From Pseudomonas putida NBRC 14164 (GTDB lineage: Bacteria; Pseudomonadota; Gammaproteobacteria; Pseudomonadales; Pseudomonadaceae): a stretch of DNA of 64,000 nt. Position numbers and translations under genes: made by a program. Location: positions 3,156,501 through 3,220,500 of the forward strand of contig NC_021505.1 of NCBI RefSeq assembly GCF_000412675.1, given 5' to 3'. Of the stretch, positions 42,769 to 52,935 are shown piece by piece. Each line of letters starts with the position of its first letter. Position 1 is the stretch's first letter. The notes beneath the pieces are model-generated. The model had not been told where the DNA came from. It did no database searches and saw only the letters and a program-made list of their open reading frames with translations.

Positions 42769-42857
42769 CCTGTGGGAGAGGGTTCACCCGCGAAGCATCC
42801 AACCCGGTGCATGGCACCGACAAAGCCGGTGTTCGCGGGTAAACCCACTCCCACAGG
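42769..42857. repeat. REP pair behind the TonB receptor
   Basis: The stretch at 42769-42794 (cctgtgggagagggttcacc and onward) faces 42832-42857 (ttcgcgggtaaacccactcc and onward) with one mismatch and slight slippage. It is the first part of the 485-base gap before cbtB; the rest is the riboswitch. Confidence 0.8.
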
Positions 42858-42919
42858 TGTGCCTTGCACCTTCGGTACTTGGCAATTGACGCAAACCCCG
42901 CCCCCATGCTCTCCTTATG

Positions 42920-43135
42920 CCTCACGTTCAGGTGCCCCCACAGGGGGTGAAACGGGAAACCGGTGCGTCCCAGGCCCTCCAGCAGGGCCGGACAATGCCG
43001 GTGCTGCCCCCGCAACGGTAAGCGAGTGAAGCGTCTGTACCACTGTGCCATGTAGTCCGGCATGGGAAGGTGACGCTTTCCAGGAGCCCTGCTCCTCCTC
43101 GCAAGCCCGGAGACCGGCCTGGCGTTCATGAACAC
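42920..43135 (+). promoter_or_regulatory. Cobalamin (B12) riboswitch
   Basis: The conserved core is readable: GGTGCTGCCCCCGCAACGGT followed by AA (about 42999-43020), ACCACTGTG with GTCCGGCATGGGAAGGTGAC, and AGCCCGGAGACCGGCC at 43103-43118. A GC-rich stem at 43135-43156 (CCCCGCGGAGGGCGGG) may be the expression platform. It lies 95 bases before cbtB and should switch off the cobalt-uptake/corrin operon when adenosylcobalamin is plentiful. Confidence 0.93.
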
Positions 43136-43230
43136 CCCGCGGAGGGCGGGCGCTGTTGCATTCCCCTGGGCGGCCACGCATCGGGGATGCCGCGCTTGCC
43201 CGTTGCCCACAAAAAGCAGAGGAACGCGTC

Positions 43231-43419
43231 ATGCCCGTCACCAGCACCAAGCAGCACAGCCTTGCCACACCCGTCACCCTCAGCCAGCGCGTCGTCATCG
43301 CCGTCGGCGCCAGCCTGCTGGGCCTGTGCCTGGTGTACTTCGCCGGCTTTTCGCACATCGAGGCCGTGCACAACGCCGCCCACGACACCCGCCACAGCGC
43401 CGCCTTCCCCTGCCACTGA
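43231..43419 (+). CDS. cbtB: CbtB, cobalt transporter small subunit
   Basis: This 62-residue protein has one membrane helix (about residues 20-42) and the C-terminal histidine-rich metal motif HNAAHDTRHSAAFPCH typical of CbtB. The ATG follows CAGAGGAAC. CbtB and CbtA are B12-regulated cobalt uptake proteins. It is the first gene behind the riboswitch and lies nine bases before cbtA. Confidence 0.93.
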   Translation: MPVTSTKQHSLATPVTLSQRVVIAVGASLLGLCLVYFAGFSHIEAVHNAAHDTRHSAAFPCH

Positions 43420-43428
43420 GTACGCCTG

Positions 43429-44115
43429 ATGATCACGCGCATTGCCCGTACCGCGGGCTTCAGCGGGCTGCTTGCGGCCCTGCTGCTGACCCTGCTGCAA
43501 AGCTTCTGGGTCGCCCCGCTGATTCTTGAGGCGGAAACCTACGAATCCTCGGCCCCTGCCGCACAGCACGAACATGGTGGCGAAGTGGCCGCCCATGAGC
43601 ACAGCGCCGAAGCCTGGTCGCCGGAAGACGGTTGGCAGCGGGTGCTGTCCACCACCGGGGGCAACCTGGTGGTCGCAGTCGGCTTCGCCCTTATTCTCGC
43701 CGCCCTGTACAGCCTGCGCGAACCGCAGCGTGCCGGCACCGGTGCGCTGTGGGGCCTGGCCGGTTTTGCCGTGTTCTGCCTGGCCCCGACGTTGGGGCTG
43801 CCACCGGAGCTGCCCGGCACTGCTGCCGCCGACCTGGGGCAACGCCAGGCCTGGTGGATTGGCACGGCCAGCGCCACGGCCCTTGGCCTGGCCTTGCTGG
43901 TGTTCGCCCGCCACTGGCTACTGAAGGCGCTGGGCGCCGTGCTGCTGGTAATCCCCCATGTAATCGGTGCTCCGCAGCCCGAAGTACATGAAAGCCTGGC
44001 CCCCGAAGCACTGGAGACCCAGTTCAAGATGGCCTCCTGGCTGACCAACGCTGCATTCTGGGTAGCCTTGGGCCTGCTCAGTGCGTGGCTGTTCCGCCGC
44101 TCCAGCCAGGCCTGA
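43429..44115 (+). CDS. cbtA: CbtA, cobalt transporter membrane subunit
   Basis: The 228-residue protein has five to six membrane segments: about 12-32, 77-95, 102-122, 138-158, 162-180 and 203-222. A periplasmic loop, QHEHGGEVAAHEH, at residues 45-58 is suited to binding cobalt. It pairs with CbtB. The stop overlaps the start of the next gene by one base, which shows coupling to corrin synthesis. Confidence 0.93.
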   Translation: MITRIARTAGFSGLLAALLLTLLQSFWVAPLILEAETYESSAPAAQHEHGGEVAAHEHSAEAWSPEDGWQRVLSTTGGNLVVAVGFALILAALYSLREPQRAGTGALWGLAGFAVFCLAPTLGLPPELPGTAAADLGQRQAWWIGTASATALGLALLVFARHWLLKALGAVLLVIPHVIGAPQPEVHESLAPEALETQFKMASWLTNAAFWVALGLLSAWLFRRSSQA

Positions 44116-44504
44116 TGCCAGCGTTCTACGCCGGCTTCGGCTGCCGCCGGGGCTGCCCGGCGGACACCCTGCAAACCCTGCTGCACCAAGCCCTGGCTAG
44201 CCAGGGCCTGGCGCTTGCCGACCTGCGCGGCATTGCCAGTATCAGCCTCAAGGCCGACGAAGCCGGCTTGCAGCAACTGGCCGAACGCCTTGGCTTGCCT
44301 TTGGTGCTGTACCATAGCGCACAACTGCAAGCCTTTGAGCCGCTGCTCAGCCACCGCTCTGCCACAGCCCATGCCCACAGCGGCTGCTGGGGCGTGGCCG
44401 AAAGCGCGGCGCTGGCCCTCGCCAGCGAGCAGCCCGGGAGCACAGCCCGGTTGCTGCTGACCCGCCAGGTACTGGGCCCGGCGACCCTCGCCCTGGCCTG
44501 CTGA
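44115..44504 (+). CDS. cobE: CobE/CbiG C-terminal-like cobalamin biosynthesis protein
   Basis: The 129-residue protein starts at the ATG overlapping the cbtA stop. It has the family features GFGCRRGCPADTLQTLL near the N-terminus, SISLKADEAGLQQLAERLGL, and VAESAALALA followed by TARLLLTRQ. CobE corresponds to the C-terminal part of CbiG and is needed in the aerobic corrin pathway, with a role not fully settled. The gene is 33 bases ahead of cobM. Confidence 0.88.
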   Translation: MPAFYAGFGCRRGCPADTLQTLLHQALASQGLALADLRGIASISLKADEAGLQQLAERLGLPLVLYHSAQLQAFEPLLSHRSATAHAHSGCWGVAESAALALASEQPGSTARLLLTRQVLGPATLALAC

Positions 44505-44537
44505 ACAATTCGCTCCTCTTTCTTGCAAGGACTTTCC

Positions 44538-45290
44538 ATGACGGTGTATTTCATCGGTGCCGGCCCCGGCGACCCGGAACTGATCACGGTCAAGGGCCAA
44601 CGGCTGATCCGCCAGTGCCCGGTGATCATCTATGCCGGCTCACTGGTACCTGCTGCCGTGCTCGACGGCCACCAGGCCGAGACCGTGATCAACAGTGCCG
44701 AGTTGCACCTGGAGCAGATCATCGCCGCCATGCGCAGCGCGCACGAACAAGGCCAGGACGTGGCCCGGGTGCACAGCGGCGACCCCAGCCTGTACGGCGC
44801 CATCGGTGAGCAGATCCGCCACCTGCAGGCGCTGGGCATCGATTACCAGATCATACCCGGGGTCACGGCCACGGCGGCCAGCGCCGCTCTGCTTGGCTGC
44901 GAGCTGACCCTGCCACAGGTCGCGCAGACGGTGATCCTCACCCGCTATGGCGACAGTTCGCCAATGCCACCCGGCGAACAACTGGGCGACCTTGCGCGCC
45001 ATGGCAGCACCCTGGCGATTCACCTGGGGGTCAAGCACCTGTCGCGAATCGTCGAACAACTGCTACCGCACTATGGCGCGCACTGCCCGGTGGCGGTGGT
45101 CCATCGTGCCACATGGCCTGACCAGGACTGGGTGCGCGGCACCCTTGGCGATATCGTCGAGCGCGTCGCAGCCAAGGATTTTCGCCGCACGGCGCTGATC
45201 CTGGTAGGCCATGTGCTCGGGGACACTCCATTCGCCGAGTCGGCCTTGTACCGTGCCGGGCACGCGCACCTGTACCGCCCTGGCGACTGA
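44538..45290 (+). CDS. cobM: CobM, precorrin-4 C11-methyltransferase
   Basis: The 250-residue enzyme has the SAM-dependent tetrapyrrole methylase motifs VYFIGAGPGDPELITVKG, YAGSLVP, VARVHSGDPSLYGAIGEQ and IIPGVTATAASAALLG. It transfers the C11 methyl group to precorrin-4. Length and motifs are normal. TGCAAGGAC precedes the start. It closes the riboswitch-controlled operon. Confidence 0.95.
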   Translation: MTVYFIGAGPGDPELITVKGQRLIRQCPVIIYAGSLVPAAVLDGHQAETVINSAELHLEQIIAAMRSAHEQGQDVARVHSGDPSLYGAIGEQIRHLQALGIDYQIIPGVTATAASAALLGCELTLPQVAQTVILTRYGDSSPMPPGEQLGDLARHGSTLAIHLGVKHLSRIVEQLLPHYGAHCPVAVVHRATWPDQDWVRGTLGDIVERVAAKDFRRTALILVGHVLGDTPFAESALYRAGHAHLYRPGD

Positions 45291-45356
45291 GCATTGCCAG
45301 CATTGCCACGGGCGTAGCAGACTCCGGGTTCCCGCCTGCGAACAGGAGTCACACCC

Positions 45357-45578
45357 ATGCTGGAATTACGCCCCAACTGCGAGTGCTGCGATACCGACCT
45401 GCCGGGCGACAGCCCCGATGTGCTGATCTGCTCCTTCGAATGCACCTTCTGCCGCGCCTGCGCCGATACCCGCTTCAAGGGCCGCTGCCCCAACTGTGCC
45501 GGCCAGCTGGTGGCCCGCCCGACGCGGGTCGGCCAGGCGCTGGTCAATAACCCCGCTGCCACCCAACGCGTGAACTAA
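45357..45578 (+). CDS. DUF1272 small zinc-finger-like protein
   Basis: The 73-residue protein begins MLELRPNCECCDTDLPGDSP and has three Cys pairs (CECC, CTFCRAC, CPNC) that could bind one or two zinc ions. This is the pattern of DUF1272. GAACAGGAG precedes the start. It is 66 bases behind cobM and could be part of the same transcript or separate. The 243 bases after it, up to the response regulator, hold no gene I can support. Confidence 0.85.
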   Translation: MLELRPNCECCDTDLPGDSPDVLICSFECTFCRACADTRFKGRCPNCAGQLVARPTRVGQALVNNPAATQRVN

Positions 45579-45821
45579 GCACACGCTGCTTGCGCCTGAC
45601 TCCACACCTCAAACCAGGCATTGCCGCTTTGATAGGGTGATGCCTTTCCCGTTGCTTGTAGGACTTTTCAACAACAAGCGCGCGGATTATCAACACTTCT
45701 ATACTCGGCATTACCAAACCTCGGGATTGGTCGTATCTTGCAGCGCTTCCGATTAACCCACTTGCAGACGTATTCCTGAGTGTTCCAGGAAGCGGACCAC
45801 ATCTTGACAGGAGTTTTCCAC

Positions 45822-46436
45822 ATGACAACCGTGCTGATCGTCGACGACCACCCCATTGTCCGACTGTCTTTGCGCCTACTACTGGAGCGTGAACGTTTTC
45901 ATGTCGTTGGCGAGGTGGGTAACGGCAGCGAAGTGGCGCAGGTAGCCCGCGACCTGCGCCCGGACGTGGTAGTGCTCGACATCGGCCTGCCCGGCCTGGA
46001 CGGCATGGAAGTGATCAAACGCCTGCAGTGCCTGGAGCCAGTGCCCAAGATCATGGTGCTGACCGGCCAGGCCACCGACCTGTACGTGCGGCGCTGTCTG
46101 GATGCCGGCATCGGCGCTTTCGTCACCAAGGAAGAAGACCACGAAGCGCTGCTGTTTGCCCTCAAGGCCCTGGTCAAGGGCTATTCGACCTTCCCGCAAA
46201 TGTCGGTCAACAGCAACTCGCTGGAGAGCGAACCGGTACGCCTGGCCAGCCTGTCGAACCGTGAAATGGAAGTGCTGCGGCGCCTGGCGCGCGGCGAAAA
46301 CAACAAAAATATCGGCACCTGCATGAACCTGAGTGCCAAGACCATCAGCACCTACCGGGGCCGTATCATGGAAAAGCTCAAGACCGAATCGCTGGTTGAA
46401 ATGGTCGACCTGGCCAAACGCAACAGCGTCTACTGA
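45822..46436 (+). CDS. LuxR/NarL-family response regulator (BvgA-like)
   Basis: The 204-residue protein has a receiver domain with acidic pocket VDDHP, phospho-acceptor Asp in VVVLDIGLPG (residue 52-55) and Lys in FVTKEEDHEALL. A LuxR-type HTH follows at about residues 140-200 (SLSNREMEVLRRLARGENNK, then SAKTISTYRGRIMEKL). ACAGGAG precedes the ATG. The gene is 13 bases before the hybrid kinase, its evident partner. The layout is that of BvgA/EvgA systems. Confidence 0.93.
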   Translation: MTTVLIVDDHPIVRLSLRLLLERERFHVVGEVGNGSEVAQVARDLRPDVVVLDIGLPGLDGMEVIKRLQCLEPVPKIMVLTGQATDLYVRRCLDAGIGAFVTKEEDHEALLFALKALVKGYSTFPQMSVNSNSLESEPVRLASLSNREMEVLRRLARGENNKNIGTCMNLSAKTISTYRGRIMEKLKTESLVEMVDLAKRNSVY

Positions 46437-46449
46437 GCGCTCGGCCGCC

Positions 46450-49400
46450 ATGAAGCGCCTGCTGGCGTGCATGCTCCTGGCCATCGGCCTGTCCGGCCCC
46501 GCCGCGCTGCTGGCCGACAGCGAACCTCGCCAACTGCTGGCGCGCTCGGTCAGTGCCGCAGCGCCGTTGCAACTGTCCAGGGAAGACCGGGAGTGGCTGA
46601 AGCAACGCCAATACCTGGTGCTGGGCAGTTCGCGTCCCGACTATCCGCCCTTCGAACTCAACGCCAGCCAGCAGGACTACGAAGGCATTAGCGCAGACTA
46701 CGCCGGCATCATCGCCGAGCAGCTGGGCATAAACGTCGAAGTACGGCGGTTCGACAACCGCCACGAGGCCATCGCTGCGTTGCGTGAGGGCAGTATCGAC
46801 CTGCTGGGCAGCTCCAATGCCTTCGAGGCGGCAGATGCCCAGCTTGACCTGAGCACCCCGTATGCCGACGACATGCCCGTCATCGTCACCCGCGAAGGAA
46901 CCAGCCTGAAGAACAAACCCGACCTCGCCGGCCTGCGCCTAGCGATGGTCGATCACTACCTGCCGGCCAGCACCGTACGCAATCTGTACCCCAAGGCGCA
47001 GTTAAGCCTGTACCGCTCGACCCTGGCCGGGCTGGCCGCTGTCGATCTGGGCGAGGCCGATGCCTACCTGGGCGATGCCATCAGTACCGATTTCACGATT
47101 GGCAAGAGTTACCAGGGCACGCTCAGAATCGACCACTTCTGCCAGGTCCCTGCGGGGGCATTTGCCTTTGCCCTGGCCAGCGACAACCCTCGCTTGCGTC
47201 GGTTGGTCGACATGGCGCTAGCGCGCATCACCGACAGCGAGCGGCTGAATATCCTGCGCCGCTGGAGCAGTGGCCACACCAGCCTGCTGCTGCAGCGTCA
47301 CCTCACCGCCTTGAGCAAGGAAGAGGAAGCCTGGATCGCGGCCCACCCCAACATCAATGTCTTGGTCAACACCTCGTTGGCGCCACTGACGTTCAACGAC
47401 GCCGAACACCGCCCAACCGGCATCACCCTGGACCTGCTGAAACAGATTTCGCTGCGCACAGGGCTGCACTTCAGCGCGGTCGAAAGCGATTCGGCGCAGG
47501 CAATGGTCGAGCGTCTGGCCCGTGGCGATGCACAAATGATTGGCGCATTGGGCTATGGCGCGGATCGCGCGAAACAACTGCGCTTTACCCGCCCCTACCT
47601 GGTCAGCCCACGCGTTCTGGTTACCCTTAGCGACAGTACTTTCCCGGCACAGGCCAAGGCGCTGGATGGTCAGCGCATCGCCGTGGTACGCGGCTCGCCG
47701 CAGCGGGCGCTGCTGCAACAACGCTACCCGCAGGCCCGGCTGGTGGAAGTGGACAACCCGCTCGGTCTCATGGAGGCCGTGGCCGGGGGGGCTGCCGACG
47801 CTGCCCTTAGCAGCCATATCAACGCCGCCTACTACATCAGCCATGTTTTCAAGGGCCGCTTGCGCATCGCCAGCGTGCTGGACGACGACCCGGCCATTGC
47901 CGCATTCGCCGTGGCCGCGGACCAGCCGCAGCTACAGGCCATCCTCGACAAGGCACTGCTGAGCATTCCACCCGAAGAGCTCGACCAGCTGGCCAACCGC
48001 TGGCGCACCAGCACCTTGGTCAGCGATAGCCCTTGGCGCGACTACCGCACCCTGGCCTTGCAGGTACTGGTTTTGTCGGCCCTGCTGCTGGCGGGCGTGG
48101 TGTTCTGGAACAGCTATCTGCGCAAGCTGATCAACCAGCGCACCGAGGCCCAGCACGCGCTGCAGGCGCAGCTGGCCTTGAGCCGCGGCCTGCTCGAACA
48201 GCTGCGTCAGACCAAGGACGACGCCGAACAGGCCAGCCAGACCAAAAGCACCTTCCTGGCCACCATGAGCCATGAAATCCGCACCCCGATGAATGCCGTG
48301 ATCGGCCTGCTGGAGCTGGCCCTGGAAGACAGCCGCAAGGGGCATTGCGACGCCCAGACCCTTCAGACTGCCCATGACTCGGCCATCGGCCTGCTTGAGC
48401 TGATTGGCGATATTCTCGACATTTCCCGCATCGAATCTGGGCACATTACCCTGCAACCGGTACCCACAAACCTGGTCGAGCTGGTACGCGCTACAGTACG
48501 GGTGTTCGAAGGAAACGCTCGGGCCAAAGGCTTGTATCTGCACGCAGCACTGCCTGCCGAGCCGGTCTGGGTGCTGGCAGACCCGCTGCGGCTCAAGCAG
48601 ATCCTGTCCAACCTGATCAGCAACGCCATCAAGTTCACCGACCGCGGCGAGGTACAGGCCAGTTTGCTGATACCTTCAACTGGGGGGGACAGTAGCCAGT
48701 CTATCGACCTGTCTGTGCGTGACACCGGCATCGGCATCAGCCCCGTTGATCAGGCCCGGCTGTTCAACACCTTCGTGCAGGCTGATGGACCGCGGGCACG
48801 CCAAGGGGCGGGCTTGGGGCTGGTGATCAGCCGCACCTTTGCCGAACTCATGGGCGGCAACTTGAGCCTGCAAAGCGTCGAAGGTGTCGGCACCAAGGTG
48901 CAAGTCAGCCTGCAATTGCCAGCCTGCCCGGCACCGCAACCTGTTGAGCAGCACACCCCGGCAGCCGAAAGCAGCAGTGGCCCGCTGGATATCCTGGTAA
49001 TCGACGACTACCCTGCCAACCTGCTGTTGCTGGAGCGACAACTGCACACCCTGGGCCATCACGTGACCCTGGCAGAAAATGGCCAGGTCGCGCTGGAGCG
49101 CTGGCAGGCAGGGCATTTCGACCTGGTGATCACCGACTGCAGCATGCCGGTGATGGACGGCCACGAACTCACCCGCCGCATTCGCAGCCTTGAAGCCGAA
49201 CGCGGCCTGCCGGCGTGCCAGATCCTCGGCGTGACTGCCAATGCCCAGGCCGAAGAACGTGACCGATGCCTGGCCAGCGGCATGAACGAATGCCTGTTCA
49301 AACCGATCGGCCTGAGCACCCTCAAGGCTCACCTGCCTCAAGCCCGCAGCGCCCCAGAACCGCCACTGCGCAGTAGCGGCTTCAACCTGGCTGAACTGCG

Positions 49401-49719
49401 CCACCTGACCCAGGACGACAGGCAACTGACGCGGCATCTGCTGGAACAGCTTTCAATAAGTGTCGGCGAAGATCTCGCCTCTTTGCGCGCGTTGGCACCC
49501 GAGGCCTCCGATGAGGCCGTTCGCACCCTGGCTCACCGCATCAAGGGCGGCGCGAAGATGATAAGGGTGCGCGGCGTGGTCAAGGATTGCGAAGCCATCG
49601 AGAACGCTCATGCGCGGGGCCTGCCAACGGTTGATCAGCGTGAACAACTGCAAATCAGCCTGCAAGCCCTGCTGAACGAGCTGAGCGACGCACTCAATGC
49701 AGTTGAAGCGTCGAGCTGA
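46450..49719 (+). CDS. BvgS/EvgS-type unorthodox hybrid sensor kinase
   Basis: The 1089-residue protein has a signal peptide (residues 1-22) and two periplasmic Venus-flytrap domains (about 50-290 and 300-540). After the membrane helix near 552-572 come HisKA ([20 protein letters not shown]), HATPase ([28 protein letters not shown]), a receiver ([13 protein letters not shown], Asp in [13 protein letters not shown]) and a C-terminal HPt ([12 protein letters not shown]). This is the full four-step relay of BvgS and EvgS. The Venus-flytrap domains probably sense a small ligand or redox state. The tail overlaps the convergent chemoreceptor gene by 26 bases. Confidence 0.94.
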   Translation: MKRLLACMLLAIGLSGPAALLADSEPRQLLARSVSAAAPLQLSREDREWLKQRQYLVLGSSRPDYPPFELNASQQDYEGISADYAGIIAEQLGINVEVRRFDNRHEAIAALREGSIDLLGSSNAFEAADAQLDLSTPYADDMPVIVTREGTSLKNKPDLAGLRLAMVDHYLPASTVRNLYPKAQLSLYRSTLAGLAAVDLGEADAYLGDAISTDFTIGKSYQGTLRIDHFCQVPAGAFAFALASDNPRLRRLVDMALARITDSERLNILRRWSSGHTSLLLQRHLTALSKEEEAWIAAHPNINVLVNTSLAPLTFNDAEHRPTGITLDLLKQISLRTGLHFSAVESDSAQAMVERLARGDAQMIGALGYGADRAKQLRFTRPYLVSPRVLVTLSDSTFPAQAKALDGQRIAVVRGSPQRALLQQRYPQARLVEVDNPLGLMEAVAGGAADAALSSHINAAYYISHVFKGRLRIASVLDDDPAIAAFAVAADQPQLQAILDKALLSIPPEELDQLANRWRTSTLVSDSPWRDYRTLALQVLVLSALLLAGVVFWNSYLRKLINQRTEAQHALQAQLALSRGLLEQLRQTKDDAEQASQTKSTFLATMSHEIRTPMNAVIGLLELALEDSRKGHCDAQTLQTAHDSAIGLLELIGDILDISRIESGHITLQPVPTNLVELVRATVRVFEGNARAKGLYLHAALPAEPVWVLADPLRLKQILSNLISNAIKFTDRGEVQASLLIPSTGGDSSQSIDLSVRDTGIGISPVDQARLFNTFVQADGPRARQGAGLGLVISRTFAELMGGNLSLQSVEGVGTKVQVSLQLPACPAPQPVEQHTPAAESSSGPLDILVIDDYPANLLLLERQLHTLGHHVTLAENGQVALERWQAGHFDLVITDCSMPVMDGHELTRRIRSLEAERGLPACQILGVTANAQAEERDRCLASGMNECLFKPIGLSTLKAHLPQARSAPEPPLRSSGFNLAELRHLTQDDRQLTRHLLEQLSISVGEDLASLRALAPEASDEAVRTLAHRIKGGAKMIRVRGVVKDCEAIENAHARGLPTVDQREQLQISLQALLNELSDALNAVEASS

Positions 49720-51013
49720 TCTGGCTGATGGCATCCACCACGTGCCGCGAACCCTGCTGGATTTCCATGATCACCGTACCGGCCTCATTGGCCAGTGCAA
49801 CCCCATGACCGGTGCGGGTCAAACTCGACTGCATGCTGGCCACGGCCAGCAGTGACAGGTCGTGGTTCTGCCGCACGACATCGACGATTTCCAGGGTGGC
49901 CTTGCTGGTCCGCGCCGCCAGGTTGCGCACCTCGTCGGCCACCACGGCAAAACCGCGCCCGTGATCCCCGGCGCGGGCCGCCTCGATGGCCGCGTTCAGG
50001 GCCAGCAGGTTGGTCTGGTCGGCAATGCCCCGAATGGTCAGCACGATCTGGCCGATCACATCTGACTGCTTGCTCACGGCATCGATGCTGCGTGCAGCCT
50101 CGTTCAGCTCATGGGAAATCTGCTCGATCACCTGCACCGTCTGCTGCACCACCTCGGTGCCCTTGCGCGCACAGGCATCGGTCTGCATGGAACTGGCATG
50201 GGCGGCGTCGGCGGCGGTTTGCTGGGTACTGACCTGACGGGTGATGTCACTGGCGAACTTCACCACTTTGTACAAGCGGCCCTTGCTGTCGAATATCGGG
50301 TTGTAGGAGGCCTCCAGATAGACCATCTGGCCCTGCTTGTTGATGCGTTCGAAGCGGTGCGAATGGTACTCGCCGCGGTTGAGCGATGCCCAGAACTCAC
50401 GGTACTCGGCCGATTCGCGCTCCTGCGGCAGGCAAAACAACCCGTGATGGCGGCCAACCACCTCGTCCAGGCGATAGCCCATGGTGTCGAGGAAGTTCTG
50501 GTTGGCCTTGATCACACGGCCTTGCGGGGTGAACTCGATCACTGCCATGGAGCGACCGATGGCCTTGAGCAGGCTCTCGCTCTCGTGCTCCTGCACGACC
50601 CGCTGACTGATGTCGGCTGCCACCTTGATCACGCTGGTTACCTGGCGCTGTTCGTCCAGCACCGGCATGTAGCTGGCCTCCAGCCAAACCTCGCGGCCGG
50701 CCTTGTCGAGGCGTTCGAACGTACCGCTGATCGCCTTGCCCTGGCCCAGTTCACGCCACAGCTGCTGGTACTCGGCAGTTTGCGCATAGCCCGGTTCGCA
50801 GAATAACCGATGGTGTTTGCCCCGCAGCTCGTCTGCGCTGTAGCCCATGGCTTGGCAAAAACGCTCGTTGGCATCGAGGATGGTGCCATCAGGGGCGAAC
50901 TCGATCATCGCCATCGAACGGCTGATCGCCGCCAATTTGGCTTGCGTGCCGCTCAAGGCCTGGTGAGTGCGCTGGATCTCAACCAAATCGGATTTGCGAT
51001 GGAAATCGAACAT
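49694..51013 (-). CDS. Soluble PAS-PAS methyl-accepting chemotaxis protein (BdlA-like)
   Basis: The start at 51013 follows AAAGGAGCCC; the longer frame to 51076 has no support. The 439-residue protein has two PAS domains, residues 25-140 and 147-262, each with the MGY-(S/R)xDE(L/V)xGxHHxLFC motif. A receiver-facing MCP signalling domain follows, with the hairpin tip [20 protein letters not shown]. No membrane helix is present. This is the architecture of P. aeruginosa BdlA, which promotes biofilm dispersal, and of Aer-like redox sensors. The hairpin is short, with few methylation helices. The ligand of the PAS domains is not known. Confidence 0.9.
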   Translation of the reverse strand: MFDFHRKSDLVEIQRTHQALSGTQAKLAAISRSMAMIEFAPDGTILDANERFCQAMGYSADELRGKHHRLFCEPGYAQTAEYQQLWRELGQGKAISGTFERLDKAGREVWLEASYMPVLDEQRQVTSVIKVAADISQRVVQEHESESLLKAIGRSMAVIEFTPQGRVIKANQNFLDTMGYRLDEVVGRHHGLFCLPQERESAEYREFWASLNRGEYHSHRFERINKQGQMVYLEASYNPIFDSKGRLYKVVKFASDITRQVSTQQTAADAAHASSMQTDACARKGTEVVQQTVQVIEQISHELNEAARSIDAVSKQSDVIGQIVLTIRGIADQTNLLALNAAIEAARAGDHGRGFAVVADEVRNLAARTSKATLEIVDVVRQNHDLSLLAVASMQSSLTRTGHGVALANEAGTVIMEIQQGSRHVVDAISQISSTLQLH

Positions 51014-51142
51014 GACGCCGGGCTCCTTTATGCGCGGTGTCCTGAGCATAGATCGCCGTTGGCGCCGTGCAAGCACAGTGCTATCACTTTAGGATTACTA
51101 CATTGATATGACAGGACGCGCCTGCACAGCCACGAGTTCTCG

Positions 51143-52162
51143 CTACGAACTCTCGCGCACCATCAGCTCAAAGCCCAGATCCTGTTGCGTATCCGCCACC
51201 CGCTTGCCATCGAGCAACGCCAGCAGCGCCTGCGCCGCGCCACGCCCGACTGCGGCCCGGGGCGTGCGAATCGAGGTCAGGCGCGGCACCATGTGTGCCG
51301 AAGCGGGCAAGTCGTTGAACCCCACCATGGCCACCTGACGTGGCACTTCCACCCCTTGGCGCAGTGCCTGCAGCACCGCCCCTTGGGCCAGGTCGTCGTT
51401 GCAGAAGAAGATACCGTCGACATCCGGCGACTGTTGCAGCAACTGGCTGAACAGCACACTGCCCAAGGCAATCGACGAAGGCTCCGGCGCCAGTACCTCC
51501 AGCTCGGCCGCCTGCAAACCGGCCTCGGCCAACGCCTGGCGGAAACCTTCGGCCCGCTGCATTACCCGTGGATCGAGCTGCGCGGCAATGAACGCCAGGC
51601 GTTGGCGCCCACGCTCGATCAAATGCCTGGCCGCAGCGCGCCCGGCCTGCTGCTGCGAAAAACCCACCGACAATGCCCCTGGCTCGCCATTGAGCTCCAT
51701 CATGTGCACACACGGCACACCGCTGGCGGCCAGCATCTGCCGCGCCGCGTCGCTGCGCTCGAAACCGGTCAACAGCATGCCGCAGGGCTGGTAGGCCAGG
51801 TAATTGCGGATCAGATTCTCTTCTTCGGCAAGGTCGTAGTGATAGTTGCCAATCAGCACTTCGAGGCCACGCGGGCGCATGACCTCGTGAATGGCTTCCA
51901 ACGTGTCGATGAACAATTGGTTGGACAACGACGGGATCAACACCACCACCGACTGGCTGCGGGCCGAGGCCAGGGCGCGGGCCGCCGGGTTGGCCACGTA
52001 GCCCAGGCTCGCCGCTGCAGCGACGACCTTTTCGACCAGTTCAGGCGCAACCGTGCTGACCCCGCGCAGGGCGCGCGAGGCGGTAATCGGGGAAACCCCG
52101 GAAAGCCTGGCAACTTCGGCCAGGGTGGGACGACCTGTAGTACGGGAGCCGGTGCGGGACAT
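51143..52162 (-). CDS. gnuR: LacI-family gluconate repressor
   Basis: The 339-residue protein has an N-terminal LacI-type HTH (RPTLAEVARLSGVSPITASR), hinge helix (PAARALASARSQ) and sugar-binding-like effector domain. It is divergent from gluconokinase and gluconate permease, as in known Pseudomonas GntR/GnuR loci. Three copies of one 14-base operator lie before all three genes. It most likely represses the locus and itself until gluconate or 6-phosphogluconate is present. Confidence 0.93.
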   Translation of the reverse strand: MSRTGSRTTGRPTLAEVARLSGVSPITASRALRGVSTVAPELVEKVVAAAASLGYVANPAARALASARSQSVVVLIPSLSNQLFIDTLEAIHEVMRPRGLEVLIGNYHYDLAEEENLIRNYLAYQPCGMLLTGFERSDAARQMLAASGVPCVHMMELNGEPGALSVGFSQQQAGRAAARHLIERGRQRLAFIAAQLDPRVMQRAEGFRQALAEAGLQAAELEVLAPEPSSIALGSVLFSQLLQQSPDVDGIFFCNDDLAQGAVLQALRQGVEVPRQVAMVGFNDLPASAHMVPRLTSIRTPRAAVGRGAAQALLALLDGKRVADTQQDLGFELMVRESS

Positions 52163-52207
52163 GGATGTTGTAATTTTACTACTTGCAAGGATAGGGAACG
52201 GCCACTA

Positions 52208-52221
52208 AGGTAGCGCTGTCT
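52208..52221. promoter_or_regulatory. GnuR operator 1 (before gnuR)
   Basis: AGGTAGCGCTGTCT is the reverse complement of the sequence AGACAGCGCTACCT found before the permease. It lies 46 bases upstream of the gnuR start and supports autoregulation. Confidence 0.85.
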
Positions 52222-52336
52222 CAGGACGCAGGCAATGTAATCTTTGGCAGCAGCCCGCACGCGCTCGCTACCAGGCGTCCATACTGCGTAAGGACAAGAC
52301 CAATAACACCGGGGAGGTGGCTGTTCGTCGGCGACG

Positions 52337-52350
52337 AGACAGCGCTATCT
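52337..52350. promoter_or_regulatory. GnuR operator 2 (before gluconokinase)
   Basis: AGACAGCGCTATCT is a near-perfect palindrome 20 bases ahead of the gnuK start codon and just upstream of its ribosome site GCAGGAGG. Binding here would block transcription or elongation. Confidence 0.85.
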
Positions 52351-52369
52351 CACCCCGCAGGAGGTACTG

Positions 52370-52909
52370 ATGAATTCTCCCCTGTCCGCCATCGTGGTGA
52401 TGGGCGTGGCCGGTTGCGGCAAAAGCTGCATCGGCGCTGCCATTGCTGCCCGAAGCGGCGGCCGCCTGATCGAAGGCGACGCTTTCCACCCTGCCGAAAA
52501 CATCCGCAAGATGAGCGATGGCATCCCGCTGGACGACAGTGACCGCGCCGGCTGGCTGGTGCGCCTTGGCCAGGAGTTGCAGGCCACCACCCAGGCTGGG
52601 GAGCGCCCGATCCTGACCTGCTCGGCACTCAAGCGCCGCTACCGCGACACCCTGCGCGATGCCATGCCGGGGCTGGTGTTCGTGTTCCTCGAACTGTCGC
52701 CCGCCGAGGCGGAAAAACGCGTACTGGCCCGGCCCGGCCACTTCATGCCGGCTAGCCTGATCGACAGCCAGTTTGCCGCTCTGGAATCGCCACGCGGCGA
52801 GCCACTGACGCTGGCGCTGGACGCTACCCAGCCCATAGAAGCACTCGCCGAAGCGGTGGACCGCTGGCTAAAGCGCTGTGGTGAGCAGGGGCTAGCGCAA
52901 ACCGCCTGA
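52370..52909 (+). CDS. gnuK: Gluconokinase
   Basis: The 179-residue kinase has the P-loop GVAGCGKSCIG at residues 11-21, the substrate region EGDAFHPAENIRKMSDGIPL and LTCSALKRRYRDTLR, all typical of GntK-type gluconokinases. It phosphorylates gluconate to 6-phosphogluconate, which enters the Entner-Doudoroff pathway. GCAGGAGG precedes the ATG. It is followed after 111 bases by the permease, which has its own operator. Confidence 0.95.
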   Translation: MNSPLSAIVVMGVAGCGKSCIGAAIAARSGGRLIEGDAFHPAENIRKMSDGIPLDDSDRAGWLVRLGQELQATTQAGERPILTCSALKRRYRDTLRDAMPGLVFVFLELSPAEAEKRVLARPGHFMPASLIDSQFAALESPRGEPLTLALDATQPIEALAEAVDRWLKRCGEQGLAQTA

Positions 52910-52935
52910 CTCCGGCGGCTTTCCCGGCTCACCAA

